This document shows positions 32,979 through 42,990 of a DNA stretch of 64,000 nt, in pieces; the stretch's first letter is position 1, and each line of letters opens with the position of its first letter. A program made the position numbers and the translations under genes. The notes under the pieces were generated by a model. That model was not told the origin of the DNA. It worked only from the letters and a program-made list of their open reading frames with translations, and made no database searches. Origin of the DNA: JAWLDA01 sp041686855 (GTDB lineage: Bacteria; Bacillota; Limnochordia; DTU080; RSA5); the NCBI GenBank assembly GCA_041686855.1, contig JAWLDA010000011.1, positions 1 to 64,000 of the forward strand, read 5' to 3'.

Positions 32979-33344
32979 TCAACGCATGCGGTTCCATATC
33001 GTCTTGAGGAGCGCCAGCGCTTCCCAAGCTACAGGTTGCTCCTCTATTTCAATGGCCGCCTTAAGTCGCGCAAGTTCCTCGGTGAACTCAATCATGTCTG
33101 CCTTTTCGACGCTGATTTGTATTCGCTTCTCGACGTGCGACCAGGCATGCTCAATTTGCGCCTGGAGCTTTGCTGCCTCTTGCCAGTCGGCGCCCTCCTG
33201 CAACACCGGCTCCAGCTGCCGCAGGAAGTGGGCAACATCCTCATCGGGTGAAAGCGGCTGCTTAAAGAGCTGCGCCCCCGCTAAGACGAACAAAAATGCT
33301 ACGAGGGTCACTGCGACGATCACACCTAAGAGTGTACGAGACAT
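32979..33344 (-). CDS. DUF4363-family protein
   Basis: This 121-residue protein has one N-terminal membrane segment (LLGVIVAVTLVAFLFVLAGA) and an extracytoplasmic helical domain (LRQLEPVLQEGADWQEAAKL then WSHVEKRIQISVEKADMIEF then EELARLKAAIEIEEQPVAW). This matches DUF4363, typically encoded next to DUF421 genes. The role is unknown. It is last in a three-gene operon. Confidence 0.82.
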   Translation of the reverse strand: MSRTLLGVIVAVTLVAFLFVLAGAQLFKQPLSPDEDVAHFLRQLEPVLQEGADWQEAAKLQAQIEHAWSHVEKRIQISVEKADMIEFTEELARLKAAIEIEEQPVAWEALALLKTIWNRMR

Positions 33345-33359
33345 CAATCGTCACCCCCG

Positions 33360-34091
33360 TTATTGAGATCCGTGATAGTCGCTGACGTTTGCGGTGGCGC
33401 CGGCGGGTTGGTCCCGGTACGAACTAATATAGAGTTCGCCTTGGGTGTTGAGCGAGGCCAAGCCGACCTCTTTAGGCGAGGCGATCCCTCGCGCTCGCAA
33501 CTCGTTAGCCAGCCACGTTTTATCCAGATTCACCTGCTTTAGGTTTTGTTCGATCACCGTCCCTTCGACAATGAGCTCGGTAGGAAGCCCTTGGTAGGCT
33601 GTCGGCAGATTCATATCGTTGGGCGTCACTGGTTGAAATTGCGACTTCTTTTGCACCGTCAACGTACCGTTTGTTTCCAAGATGGCAAACTCAACCTCCG
33701 AAATGTCGAACACTTTCATTTGGCGCATCTGGACCAGCATGTCGTCGACTCGGTGACGGAGTAATCGCAGGTTGTTGTAGAAAATCTTTCCGTTCTGTAC
33801 GACAACGACGGGCTCTCCTTCAATGACCTTCGCAAGCCGACGATTCTTTGTCACCATCCACTGAAAGAGTAGCGTTAACGCTGCCCAAGTCGCCAGACCA
33901 ATGAAGTGGACGAGTCCCTTAGAGTCGAGGTTGACCGACAGTTCGCTGGCAATCGAACCGATGGTGATTCCCGTGGCGTACTCAAAGAAGGTTAGCTGAG
34001 TGATCTGCTGCTTCCCCAACAGGCGCGCAAAAATGAAAAGTGTGAGAAACGCGATTACAGATCGGCTAAATGTAATTAGGGACTCACTCAT
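33360..34091 (-). CDS. DUF421 (YetF-like) membrane protein
   Basis: This 243-residue protein has three N-terminal membrane helices (SRSVIAFLTLFIFARLLGK, SIASELSV-type, FIGLATWAALTLLFQWMV) followed by the cytoplasmic YetF domain: GEPVVVVQNGKIFYNNLRLL, MLVQMRQMKVFDISEVEFAILETNG and PTELIVEGTVIEQNLKQV. It belongs to the DUF421 family seen in spore-forming Bacillota and their relatives. SD GAGGAGA precedes the ATG. Confidence 0.92.
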   Translation of the reverse strand: MSESLITFSRSVIAFLTLFIFARLLGKQQITQLTFFEYATGITIGSIASELSVNLDSKGLVHFIGLATWAALTLLFQWMVTKNRRLAKVIEGEPVVVVQNGKIFYNNLRLLRHRVDDMLVQMRQMKVFDISEVEFAILETNGTLTVQKKSQFQPVTPNDMNLPTAYQGLPTELIVEGTVIEQNLKQVNLDKTWLANELRARGIASPKEVGLASLNTQGELYISSYRDQPAGATANVSDYHGSQ

Positions 34092-34126
34092 CGGAAGTCT
34101 CCTCTACACTGGTTCTATCGCGATTT

Positions 34127-34855
34127 TTAATGAACCAACTCATCGTTGGTCTGGTTCATTTTGCTCACGTAAAGCCGACCGCGTGTATCCAACATCGCGG
34201 CCAAGACAGTATCAGGGTCGTCCACACCCTGCATCCGGAGTTGCTCAATCAGCCACGCCTTATCCAATCGGTTCTCCCTGAGGTTGTCCTCGATAATAGT
34301 GCCGTCCTCGATGAGCAAAGTGGGCATACCTTCATAGTCGGTACTCAACTGGAGATCGCTCGGTGTGACGGGCCGAGCTTGTGACTTGGGAATCACACTC
34401 ACCTTGCCGTTGGGCTCCAAGATCGCAAACTCCACATCGGCTAAGTTGGGCACATTCTTCAGTCTCAGCTCCATTAAAAGGTCGCTCAGATTTAACCGCG
34501 CCTTGCGCATCGTGTCCTCTAGGAGCTGGCCGTTTTGGATGAGGACGAGAGGCTCCTCCTGAACGACGCGAAGCAGTTTGGCATTTTTGAGCGCGAGATA
34601 GGCAACGGCGATGTTCAAAAGAGCGAGTGCACTTACGCTAATTAGCGCGCCAATCAGACTCTGAGTGGGGCCGGAGAGGGGGCCGGCAAAGACACTACCG
34701 ATCATAATGGCGATGATAAAGTCAAAGAGTGTCAAGCGTCCGATCTCACGCTGGCCCATGAGTCGGGTCACGACCATCAACCAGACAAAGGCCACCGCGG
34801 CACGACCGGCCCATTGCAACGCTGTCAAACTCTCCTGAGCCAGCCAAAACGGCAT
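34127..34855 (-). CDS. DUF421 (YetF-like) membrane protein, paralogue
   Basis: This 242-residue paralogue of the next gene has MGQREIGRLTLFDFIIAIMIGSV in the membrane part, then EEPLVLIQNGQLLEDTMRKA, LLMELRLKNVPNLADVEFAILEPNG, PTLLIEDGTIIEDNLREN. Tandem DUF421 genes could form a hetero-oligomer. SD AAGGAGG. It is first in the operon DUF421-DUF421-DUF4363. Confidence 0.92.
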   Translation of the reverse strand: MPFWLAQESLTALQWAGRAAVAFVWLMVVTRLMGQREIGRLTLFDFIIAIMIGSVFAGPLSGPTQSLIGALISVSALALLNIAVAYLALKNAKLLRVVQEEPLVLIQNGQLLEDTMRKARLNLSDLLMELRLKNVPNLADVEFAILEPNGKVSVIPKSQARPVTPSDLQLSTDYEGMPTLLIEDGTIIEDNLRENRLDKAWLIEQLRMQGVDDPDTVLAAMLDTRGRLYVSKMNQTNDELVH

Positions 34856-34954
34856 CCTGGAACCTCCTTAATCCAACTCGTACAATCCTCGTTTTCCCGG
34901 GGGTATCAGTATTTCCCATGATGAGCGTTTCACGCGTAGGGATTAAATGGAACA

Positions 34955-34986
34955 AGGCGCCGGAGGATTCAATGCATCCGGCGCCT
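34955..34986 (-). terminator. Terminator of the adhesin gene
   Basis: The 10-bp stem AGGCGCCGGA/TCCGGCGCCT with a 12-nt loop is followed on the minus strand by TTGTTCCATTT. The TAG stop of the adhesin gene (34985-34987) lies partly in the stem. Confidence 0.7.
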
Positions 34987-37900
34987 AAAAGTCCCAAAAC
35001 CCAACGTCGCTTTCAGGAATCGGATACCCCTTGCTCATCTGATACAATTGACCGCCCGGAGCGTACCGGGCCAGTGCGTTCATCTGGTGCATCATCAGTT
35101 CGACTTGGCCCTCTTCTGAATCAAGCATGCGCTTCAACTCCGCAAAAGAAGGCGGCGGACCGTTGGCCCGGCGCACGGCATCCTCGATGTCGTCCAACAC
35201 ATTCTTGCGGTCGACGAGATCGGCGATCACGATCCCACTGAACGCCGCGACCATGATTGCCGAGCCGATGATACTGGCGCCGGTGGAGGCCCCACTCAAT
35301 GCAATGATCGCTTCGCCGCCTCGCCGTGCGAAGGGGAATATGATCGGCACCAAGGAGTTGAGCGCTCCCATTCCGCCGATCACTCCGCCGCCGACGCCGC
35401 CAACCACTGATCCTCCGATGCTGCCAAGGACCTCCAACATTCGTGTCATCCGACGGTCGGTCAGTTGGGATTGCGTCCCGATCCCCATATCCGCTTCCAT
35501 GGCGGCTCGACGCAGGTAGTCCGGTACACCCGAGCCGTAGTCAAACAAGGTCTGCATGGGGGGCGCGTCACTCATGCGCTCCTGTTCACCGGCCCGCCAT
35601 CTGGCGAGCGCGTCCTGCGCATTCTTAGCTGTGCGGCGTCGTTCATTTTGAATCACTTCAGAGATGTGTTCAACGTATGCCCGCTCAGCCGGAGTCAAAT
35701 CCCGCTCAGCCTTTTCCAGGATGGAGTGCAGCTCGGCCATAAGGTACGGGAAGACCTGGGCCATGAGCTCCTCGTCACCGGCTTGGAGCCTTTCGTACAC
35801 GCTCTCTAAATTCGTCGCCGATAGCACGTAACCACTCGGGCCGTCCATCCACTTCGCCAAGGCTTGACCCAGAATCACCTGCGACTCGTTGGGGAATCCT
35901 GCAGTGTAGTTTTCGTAATGGTTTTTGGCCTTGGCTCTCTCCCAAGCCATACGGACACAGTGCTCTTTGACGGAGATCCCTCCGCTCGCTGTCCTGACCA
36001 CGCAGGACTCGGGCACCTCGACAGCTCCGTTCTCAAAGACGATACTGTACGTGATCTCCGAGATTTCATACTCGCCGTACTCGATCAGGGTGACTTCATA
36101 CGGGCCATCGATCACGATTTGATCGTTCTCCGCCGCTGGGGTGTTCGCAATAAACCTCATTTCAGAGTCGCTACCGTTGTCGAGAACATCAGGTTCGGTC
36201 TCCAGCGGCCCAAAGGGCTCTGGATCAAAGGCCCGGTCTCGTTCGCGCCCCGGATTGACAAAGACCATGTCAATCATGTCGTCCATGGTGAGGGGCGCCA
36301 AGACCCGCTCTTCACCCATCGGACCATGAATGAGGTTGTAGTTGCTGGTCATCGAACTGTCACGCAGGAACGACCAACGCCACGGCCCGTTATACACCAT
36401 GCCCCACTCTCTGCTGACAGCCGAACCTTGGGTCCGTTCGATCCAAAAGTACGGGTCGTCGCCGCCGTACGACTGCATGCTACAGTACTCTTGCTGACTG
36501 CGTTCCAGGCACCCTTCGGCAAGGAGCATCCTGGTGGAGTGGTGCGGAGCCCTGTTCTCAAAGCGGACGACGGGGTTGGGTTTCCGCTCGTTGAGATGGT
36601 ACTCCACGTCACCGACCGCAACGTACAGAGCTCTGGGGCGGACCGTGACATACCCGTCCGTCACCGTCGACACAGCGTAGTTGGGGTTGACAAGCGTATA
36701 GCCGTCGACGCGGGTGCGATAGCGGCGCAGGTTGCTCTCGGCGACCGTTGCGCTGCGCTCCGTTCCGTCGGCGCTCACGCTCACATCGGTGACGATCGCG
36801 GCAGGGTCATCCCACTCCCGCACGCCCTCGATTTCGTAATAGAGCTCTGTGATCAGGTCTCCGTACGTTTTCTCGATATCACTCGCCCGCAAGACGATGG
36901 GAGCCGGAGAAATCGTTAACTTCCCTCTCCGTCCGACGGTAGTAGTGAAATTGGGGTCATCGACTACAGCATCGATGGCGTCCGGGTACTCACCGACGTT
37001 TGAACGACGTGTAAGCCCCGGGGTCACGTAAGTGATCTTTGGGGCGTACGCCCCTCTAGAGTCGGGGATCCCTGTAATCGTGCTGCTAAAGGCGCGTGTA
37101 TCCTCATCGCCGTAAACTCGCTGTGCGTCGTGCATATCAAGGGATATGGGTCGCGGAAGGATGGTCAGCTTCCCCGGCTCGAGTGTAACATCGTATAGCC
37201 CCAGCGGATCCTCCCACTCGCTCGGTGCATTCCACACGATGTCGTACTCACCAACGGGCCGTACCGTTCCTTGTATATCGAGGCTTGGCATCTGTTGTGG
37301 CAACCCGACGAGGGGGCGCCCCAGGCCCAAGTCCGAGTGCGTGTATGGAAAACTAGAACCGTACGGCGAGATGGAATCGAGGTAGTAGATCGTATCGTTC
37401 CCAGCCCATACGGTGACCGGGCGTTTGGTCACGACCAAGTCGCCCCGCAATGTGATTTCGTAGTTCTCGGCTACAGCGCTCAGTTTTGCCTCATCGAGTT
37501 GAAGGGCGTACGTACTCGGCGGCGAAAGAGCGCTAGCATCCGATACAAGTAGGTTATTTGGGTCGCCGGTGACACCCAAGTCCGTAAGCGTGTGACCAAA
37601 GACCAATCCTTTTCCGCCATCGCCAAACGAGAAGCGAACCTCGCTGAAATCGTTTTCGTCGCCGTACCAGCGAGTCGTCGTACTCGCGTCGATCACGATG
37701 GGACGCGGCGTTACCGTGAGATTCCCACTCGCATCGCTGTAGCGAATCTCGTAGTTGTGTCCCAGCTCTTTACCCCGTTCAGTCGTCCATTCAAGGGTAA
37801 TAGGGTACTCGCCTACGCCCATGTTGGGGTCGGCGCTGGTGAGCCGATAATCTCCAGCGATCCCCCAGACCTCGTGCCAACGGGTGAAACCGTCGAAGGT

Positions 37901-40117
37901 GACAGGAACTCCACTTAAAACGCCGTTGTAGTCTCCATAATGACGCTCGGCATCGTCGACCGTCACGGTGAGCGGCCGCGGCGTGATGGTGAGCGACCCC
38001 GGAGCGTACGCGATACGGTACCGACTCGACGCGGCATCTGCGGCAATCAGGGAGTACGTCCCTACCCGCAGTGCCCCCAATTCAAACGGACCGTACTCGT
38101 TGCCGTCGCCGTCCTTCGCCGTAAAGCGCGGCAAGGTCGTCAGACTGGGATCGACGGGAAAGTCCGGGTCCGATTCAAGGTACGCGCGAAACGCGAACTC
38201 CGTCTCGCTGTCAACGCTCCCGTATTCGGCCTTTCGATCCAAGACTTCAATGATGAGAGTGAGCGACCCGAACTCGTCGAGGAAGTAGATCACATGCCCC
38301 GGAACCGGGTCCTCCAGGAAGTTGACGAGCTGGTCGTACTCCCACGATTCAAGCCCGCCCGCATCGTATCCGCCGGCGTCGCTGCTCGAATAGATGCGCA
38401 CCCGATCCGGAGCCGTCTGCCGGCCAAAGACGTTCGCTCCTACACGGTTGACGAAGACCCCCTCGCCAGTTGCAGCGAGTGTCATTAAATTGTTCGCGCT
38501 CAAGCGGGTGTCAGGATCGTCCAGCACAATGTTTCCGCCATTGTTCCAGAGGAAGAATTCCCGATCGGCGTGGATATTCCCGACTAAGGTGAGCTCTTGG
38601 TCGGCAGCGGAGAGGAAAAACTCCCCCACCGGCAGCGGGTTCACGTAGTTGCCGTCTTGATAGATGTATACGGTGTCCCCAAACTGATTTTCGGAGTGTG
38701 AGAGCCTTAATGCATCGAGGGAGTCAAAGTCGCCAATGAAGGTCGTCCCATCGACGTCCAGCCGGCCTTTGAGGTTGATAGCGCCGGAACCCTTCCTTGG
38801 AGAGACGTAGAGCCTCTCAACGATCTGCTCTGTATCCGCCTCCGAGGTGATCGTAAAGTACTCGGTCCGGTAATTGTCGAGCTCCAAATTTGGGCCCCTG
38901 CCGACTGAGTCGGCATCAATCGGCAGGATATCAGAGTTTAGCGCGATTGTTGGCGCAGCAAAGTGCCAATCAGGACGATTGAATTGCACCCAGTTCATGT
39001 AGGCCAGCGGTGAATCGATACTAATCTCTTCGGTCGCGTCAAGCGTCACCTCGCCGTAACCCATCACCACTACCGGACCGCCGTGGTCGTCCTGGACTGC
39101 GAGGCGCTCGCCTGTCCCCTCGATCTCCATATCCCAGTTGCTAGAGTTACTGTAGCTGCCTCCCAGACGCACGGTCCCTGATTCACCGCCATCGATCTCA
39201 AGGCGTTTAGCCATCACCACACCTTGCTGATTGACGACACGTTGCCGCAACTCTTTGGCGGCCGCTGCGCCGAGGAGGACGATGTTCCCCCCTGCGTTGG
39301 ACGTATCGAGGGTTGCGCCGCTCGCGTTTTCGACCAGCGCGGCCACCGTCGCTTGGTCGACGATGAATCGACGGGGAAATCTATCCTTGTAGCCGTCCTC
39401 GTCCTCGACCGCGACGTGCATAAACTGGACGCGGCCTCCCGCCCCGAGACCGACACGGGTCTCTTCCCTGCCAGACAGACCAATTACCCCTTCGTTACGG
39501 ACTCCCGCAGGCCCGAGTAAAAAGACGTAACTATCGTCGGCCGAGCCGTGGATGCTGCCTTGATTCACCACATCGCCGTGGGGATCGCCTTCTCTTAGCT
39601 CAAAGACCAATCCCGTGTTCTCGCCCCAGGCTAGGTCCAGCTCGCTCTCCTCATCCCAAAACGGTGCGTTGCGCGGGTCGTCGACATTCATCCAAAGGGA
39701 CGAGGCGACGAGCCCGCCAACATCTACGTTTGCATTGTTACCAAAGAGGATTCCATGTGGATTGACCAGGAAGAGCTTCCCGTTTGCCTCGAGCGTTCCC
39801 AGGATCGCGCTGGGATCGTCGACAATGACGCGGTTGAGCGCCACCGCATCTCCGCTCGGCTGGACAAACGTGACCCGGTTCTCTTCACCGATGGAGAAGC
39901 TGTTCCAGTCGATGACGGCGCGGTTGGTGGTCTGTGTCACCTCGAGCGCATTGCCGTCATCGTGCCACGTCGCCGTGCCGCTCACGAGATTGCCGCCCTG
40001 GGGCAACTGCGCCGCAGCCGGCAGCGAAAGCGTGAGCGTGAGTGTTGCGACGAGGAACGAGGCGATGGCGCGGGCAAACCGCCCGTCTCTAACCAGCTTC
40101 AATGGTGACCTGTTCAT
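34985..40117 (-). CDS. Two-partner-secretion exoprotein (TpsA), filamentous-haemagglutinin-like adhesin with MBG repeats
   Basis: From the ATG at about 40115-40117 it encodes about 1710 residues. A signal peptide (LVATLTLTLSLPAAA) is followed by the TPS/haemagglutination-activity domain (residues about 38-300) with TNRAVIDWNSFSIGEENRVTF and LEANGKLFLVNPHGILFG. Then come beta-helix-like repeats. Six MBG-type repeats of 80-95 residues start near residues 709, 799, 895, 984, 1067 and 1156, each opening with a phrase like ITPRPLTV-D and a Y-G-D motif. The last 200 residues are helical, with a hydrophobic Gly-rich stretch (about 1566-1632). The preceding gene encodes its TpsB exporter. Confidence 0.9.
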   Translation of the reverse strand: MNRSPLKLVRDGRFARAIASFLVATLTLTLSLPAAAQLPQGGNLVSGTATWHDDGNALEVTQTTNRAVIDWNSFSIGEENRVTFVQPSGDAVALNRVIVDDPSAILGTLEANGKLFLVNPHGILFGNNANVDVGGLVASSLWMNVDDPRNAPFWDEESELDLAWGENTGLVFELREGDPHGDVVNQGSIHGSADDSYVFLLGPAGVRNEGVIGLSGREETRVGLGAGGRVQFMHVAVEDEDGYKDRFPRRFIVDQATVAALVENASGATLDTSNAGGNIVLLGAAAAKELRQRVVNQQGVVMAKRLEIDGGESGTVRLGGSYSNSSNWDMEIEGTGERLAVQDDHGGPVVVMGYGEVTLDATEEISIDSPLAYMNWVQFNRPDWHFAAPTIALNSDILPIDADSVGRGPNLELDNYRTEYFTITSEADTEQIVERLYVSPRKGSGAINLKGRLDVDGTTFIGDFDSLDALRLSHSENQFGDTVYIYQDGNYVNPLPVGEFFLSAADQELTLVGNIHADREFFLWNNGGNIVLDDPDTRLSANNLMTLAATGEGVFVNRVGANVFGRQTAPDRVRIYSSSDAGGYDAGGLESWEYDQLVNFLEDPVPGHVIYFLDEFGSLTLIIEVLDRKAEYGSVDSETEFAFRAYLESDPDFPVDPSLTTLPRFTAKDGDGNEYGPFELGALRVGTYSLIAADAASSRYRIAYAPGSLTITPRPLTVTVDDAERHYGDYNGVLSGVPVTFDGFTRWHEVWGIAGDYRLTSADPNMGVGEYPITLEWTTERGKELGHNYEIRYSDASGNLTVTPRPIVIDASTTTRWYGDENDFSEVRFSFGDGGKGLVFGHTLTDLGVTGDPNNLLVSDASALSPPSTYALQLDEAKLSAVAENYEITLRGDLVVTKRPVTVWAGNDTIYYLDSISPYGSSFPYTHSDLGLGRPLVGLPQQMPSLDIQGTVRPVGEYDIVWNAPSEWEDPLGLYDVTLEPGKLTILPRPISLDMHDAQRVYGDEDTRAFSSTITGIPDSRGAYAPKITYVTPGLTRRSNVGEYPDAIDAVVDDPNFTTTVGRRGKLTISPAPIVLRASDIEKTYGDLITELYYEIEGVREWDDPAAIVTDVSVSADGTERSATVAESNLRRYRTRVDGYTLVNPNYAVSTVTDGYVTVRPRALYVAVGDVEYHLNERKPNPVVRFENRAPHHSTRMLLAEGCLERSQQEYCSMQSYGGDDPYFWIERTQGSAVSREWGMVYNGPWRWSFLRDSSMTSNYNLIHGPMGEERVLAPLTMDDMIDMVFVNPGRERDRAFDPEPFGPLETEPDVLDNGSDSEMRFIANTPAAENDQIVIDGPYEVTLIEYGEYEISEITYSIVFENGAVEVPESCVVRTASGGISVKEHCVRMAWERAKAKNHYENYTAGFPNESQVILGQALAKWMDGPSGYVLSATNLESVYERLQAGDEELMAQVFPYLMAELHSILEKAERDLTPAERAYVEHISEVIQNERRRTAKNAQDALARWRAGEQERMSDAPPMQTLFDYGSGVPDYLRRAAMEADMGIGTQSQLTDRRMTRMLEVLGSIGGSVVGGVGGGVIGGMGALNSLVPIIFPFARRGGEAIIALSGASTGASIIGSAIMVAAFSGIVIADLVDRKNVLDDIEDAVRRANGPPPSFAELKRMLDSEEGQVELMMHQMNALARYAPGGQLYQMSKGYPIPESDVGFWDF

Positions 40118-40169
40118 TGGTAGATCACTCCCATTTTCAGGAAACGTCGACTCTCTCCCGAGCTCACTG

Positions 40170-41771
40170 CTAAAAGTCATACGAAAGGTTAACGGCGAGC
40201 GGCCCCGGTTGGCCTGATGCGGTGATGCCAGCAGAGTCCTGCAGCGTCCACGCCTGGTGCACGCGTAAGTTAAGCGTTTCGGAGACGACCCAATTCAAGC
40301 GCAAGCCGACGCCGTAGAGAACACGCCCGCCTGCTCCGGTCGGATCCCACGGCCTCTTGTTGTACGTAATGCCACCGGCATCAATGAATGGGACGTACTG
40401 TACTCGACCCGGGGGATCGCCCGCGTCCATCGGCGCGAAGGCGTATTCGACCCGCAGCAACCAGCCCTGGTCTCCCAGGGAGCGGCCGCCGGAGAGAGCA
40501 CGCACGCCCTGGCTGCCACCGAGAGAGAACTTCTCTGATGAAGGCAGATTCTTGGTCGCCCATTGCCCGGAGAGATTGGCCGTCAAACGACCCGCATGAA
40601 CGGGCCGCGTCCACTCTCCCTCAGCGCGCACCACCCCATAAACCCCTTCAGTCCGCGCCGTCGCCGCGTCGATAACCCTTTGACCGGCCGCCAGTGCCAA
40701 GTCGCCGACGATCAGGTCCATGCGGGCGTTCTCGAGCGCGAGTTGGGGTCCCCGCGCATCGCGCTCCCAATCAAGGGTGAACTGCAACGTGTGAAAGCGA
40801 GAAGACGAACGGATTCCGAGGAGTTCATCGAACGAAGAACGGCGTTCGAGTGCAAGTTGGCGTGTCAGCCTGGATGCGCCGCTGCCTACCGGCGTCCTCA
40901 CCACACCAAGGCGCAGGACATCGGTACCGCCGCCCCCCAATCCGGCGAAGGCCCCATCGAGCTCATAGCGGTTAATCGACGCCATCCCGTCGAGGGTGTA
41001 CGAAAGAGAAGCACCAAAGGGCAGGCGGTAATTCGCTCGGAGACCGGCGGTGTTTTGACCGTTGGTTGAGAGCGAGAGTGTCGCTTCGTCACCCAATCCA
41101 AATGGATTGAGCGCCTTGGCGGACGCGGTCAAGGAGTGACTCAAGACGCCTTGCGCTAAGGCAGCATCGATGCTCACTGAGCCCTCCCATAGGTCACTAT
41201 CCTCGATGCGGACGATGAGATCGGACTCGCCCAGGTTTTCACCCTCCGCAAAGGCCGACCAGGCGGCGATTCCCGGTAACCCATCGAGGACGGCTATGCG
41301 GCGATCGAGCGTAGGCGTGTGGATGGGATCGGCCGGCATGATGCCACGCAAAGCGCGGCGGGCCACCCCTTCCCGGACGCGGGAGAGATTCTCAAATTGC
41401 AGGTCGCCGTAACGTCCGGGGATGACGGCGATGGTGACGATACCGTCATCAACCTCTTGCTCCGGCAGGTAGGCAAAGGCGAGGGTATAACCCGCCTGAT
41501 GATAGCGGTCTTCGACCGCTTGGGCAAGAGAAAGAAGATCGTCAAACGTGATCGGCCGGTCGGCAAAGGCGTCGAAAAGGTCGGCAAAAGCCTCCTCGGC
41601 AATCACCGCGCCGCCGACGAGGCGAAATCCGGCAAACGCGTACGCTTGCGCTTGCGCTTGTCGCTCTCCAGTCGCTTCTACTGAGTCTGTCTCACGTGCA
41701 TTCGCCAGGACCCCGGAGACGACCAAGGCTACCAACAACGGAGTGATTAAGGCACTTACCATCCGTCTCAT
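40170..41771 (-). CDS. TpsB outer-membrane transporter (ShlB/FhaC/HecB family)
   Basis: The 533-residue protein has a signal peptide, a POTRA region (ITFDDLLSLAQAVEDRYHQA, GYTLAFAYLPEQEVDDGIVTIAVIPGRYG), and a 16-strand barrel domain containing the FhaC-type VRG/Y motif region GGSQGVRALSGGRSLGDQGW and VQYVPFIDAGG. It ends in the outer-membrane insertion signal NLSYDF (terminal Phe). It would secrete the TpsA adhesin encoded 52 nt downstream. A (GCTTGC)n-like run encodes QAQAQAYA near residue 40, just after the signal peptide. Confidence 0.92.
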   Translation of the reverse strand: MRRMVSALITPLLVALVVSGVLANARETDSVEATGERQAQAQAYAFAGFRLVGGAVIAEEAFADLFDAFADRPITFDDLLSLAQAVEDRYHQAGYTLAFAYLPEQEVDDGIVTIAVIPGRYGDLQFENLSRVREGVARRALRGIMPADPIHTPTLDRRIAVLDGLPGIAAWSAFAEGENLGESDLIVRIEDSDLWEGSVSIDAALAQGVLSHSLTASAKALNPFGLGDEATLSLSTNGQNTAGLRANYRLPFGASLSYTLDGMASINRYELDGAFAGLGGGGTDVLRLGVVRTPVGSGASRLTRQLALERRSSFDELLGIRSSSRFHTLQFTLDWERDARGPQLALENARMDLIVGDLALAAGQRVIDAATARTEGVYGVVRAEGEWTRPVHAGRLTANLSGQWATKNLPSSEKFSLGGSQGVRALSGGRSLGDQGWLLRVEYAFAPMDAGDPPGRVQYVPFIDAGGITYNKRPWDPTGAGGRVLYGVGLRLNWVVSETLNLRVHQAWTLQDSAGITASGQPGPLAVNLSYDF

Positions 41772-41917
41772 CTGGTCTGATCAACCCCATGTCCCGCACC
41801 CACAAAGAGCCCCGTGTACTAGTTAGCAACATCTAGCTGGAAATATCAACCGTCAATTTGTTTCACGGGGCCGGTAAGTGTGTCTCACGGGCTGAGACAG
41901 GGTTGGTACGACGGAGC

Positions 41918-42979
41918 TCAGGCGAAGGTGCCACGCACGGCGCTTGGATTGACGCCAAATCGTTGCCGGAAGGCTCGCCCAAAGTTGGACGGATCGCGAA
42001 AACCAACCTCTTGGGCGAGTTGAGCGATCTGCACCTTTCGGCCAATCATACGCAGGCTGTTCATCGCACGTTGTAGACGCTCTTCGCGAATGTACTCAGA
42101 GACCGTAAGCCCCTGGTCGGCAAAGGCACGATAGAGCGTCGCCCGAGAGCAGCCGAGTCTTTCGGCGATTGCGACCGCGTCGAGGTCAGGGTCCGTGAGG
42201 CGACGTGCAATCAACGTTTTGGCCGCGACAAACAAATTGTTGCGGCGCGGGGTCGCAGAGCCCGCGAGGGGACCGGCCACGCTACGCAACACCGAGAGGG
42301 CCAGATCGATCGTACTGTCGAGGAGGAGGGCGCGTTCCACGTTGGACAAGAGGTGGATTCGCCGAGAGAACAGCTCAAGTTGCGCTCGCAGAAACGGTGC
42401 GAGCGCTGAGTCCGCGAGCGCTTTCGAGACAAGCGTCGCCGACGGGACATCACCGCCGATAGCTGCGACCACTTCTTCACGACGAAGCGAGAGGTGAGCG
42501 CCGCGATGGGGGCTCCAGCGGACCTGCGAACTGTGCGCCGCGTCGTAGAAAAAGAGAGTGCCGACCTGGGCCATATGCTCTCCAGCGCTCTCCCGGTGCC
42601 GACGCTCTCCGGCCAACACAAGGCCGAGGTCAATGCCTTCCGCGTCGTCGCTTCGCACCTGTCTGTGGGTCCTTGCTCCCGAGATGGCGTCTGATTCGTA
42701 AGCGTAAAACTCGCCGCGCGCCGCGATCAGCGCGTCCGCTCGCGCCTTAAATTCGATGTCGGTGTCGCTGTCTGGCGGATCAGCACAAAAGTTGTAGAAG
42801 ACGGTCTCACGCCAAAAATCATAGGCGTCCGTTGTTTCGATACCCTCCGTCGTCACCTCGAGGTGTACGCATTCGCCCGGCGCACCGTGCTCCGGTCTCC
42901 AGCGCTCTCGGTCAGGGGACCAGGCCCACGTCTCAGGCGTCCAGTCCCAGGAGATTCCCGGGTGGCGATTGTAAGACAT
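41918..42979 (-). CDS. AraC-family transcriptional regulator
   Basis: This 353-residue protein has a long N-terminal domain of the AraC-binding-like-2 type (DAEGIDLGLVLAGERRHRES, VGTLFFYDAAHSSQVRWSPH) and a C-terminal HTH: LDAVAIAERLGCSRATLYRA-FADQ-LTVSEYIREERLQRA and VQIAQLAQEVGFRDPSNFGR-FRQRFGVNPS. It lies 11 nt after the Crp/Fnr gene, so the two are co-transcribed. The tpsBA operon follows on the same strand, making it a candidate regulator of the adhesin. Confidence 0.9.
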   Translation of the reverse strand: MSYNRHPGISWDWTPETWAWSPDRERWRPEHGAPGECVHLEVTTEGIETTDAYDFWRETVFYNFCADPPDSDTDIEFKARADALIAARGEFYAYESDAISGARTHRQVRSDDAEGIDLGLVLAGERRHRESAGEHMAQVGTLFFYDAAHSSQVRWSPHRGAHLSLRREEVVAAIGGDVPSATLVSKALADSALAPFLRAQLELFSRRIHLLSNVERALLLDSTIDLALSVLRSVAGPLAGSATPRRNNLFVAAKTLIARRLTDPDLDAVAIAERLGCSRATLYRAFADQGLTVSEYIREERLQRAMNSLRMIGRKVQIAQLAQEVGFRDPSNFGRAFRQRFGVNPSAVRGTFA

Positions 42980-42990
42980 CTTAAATTCCC

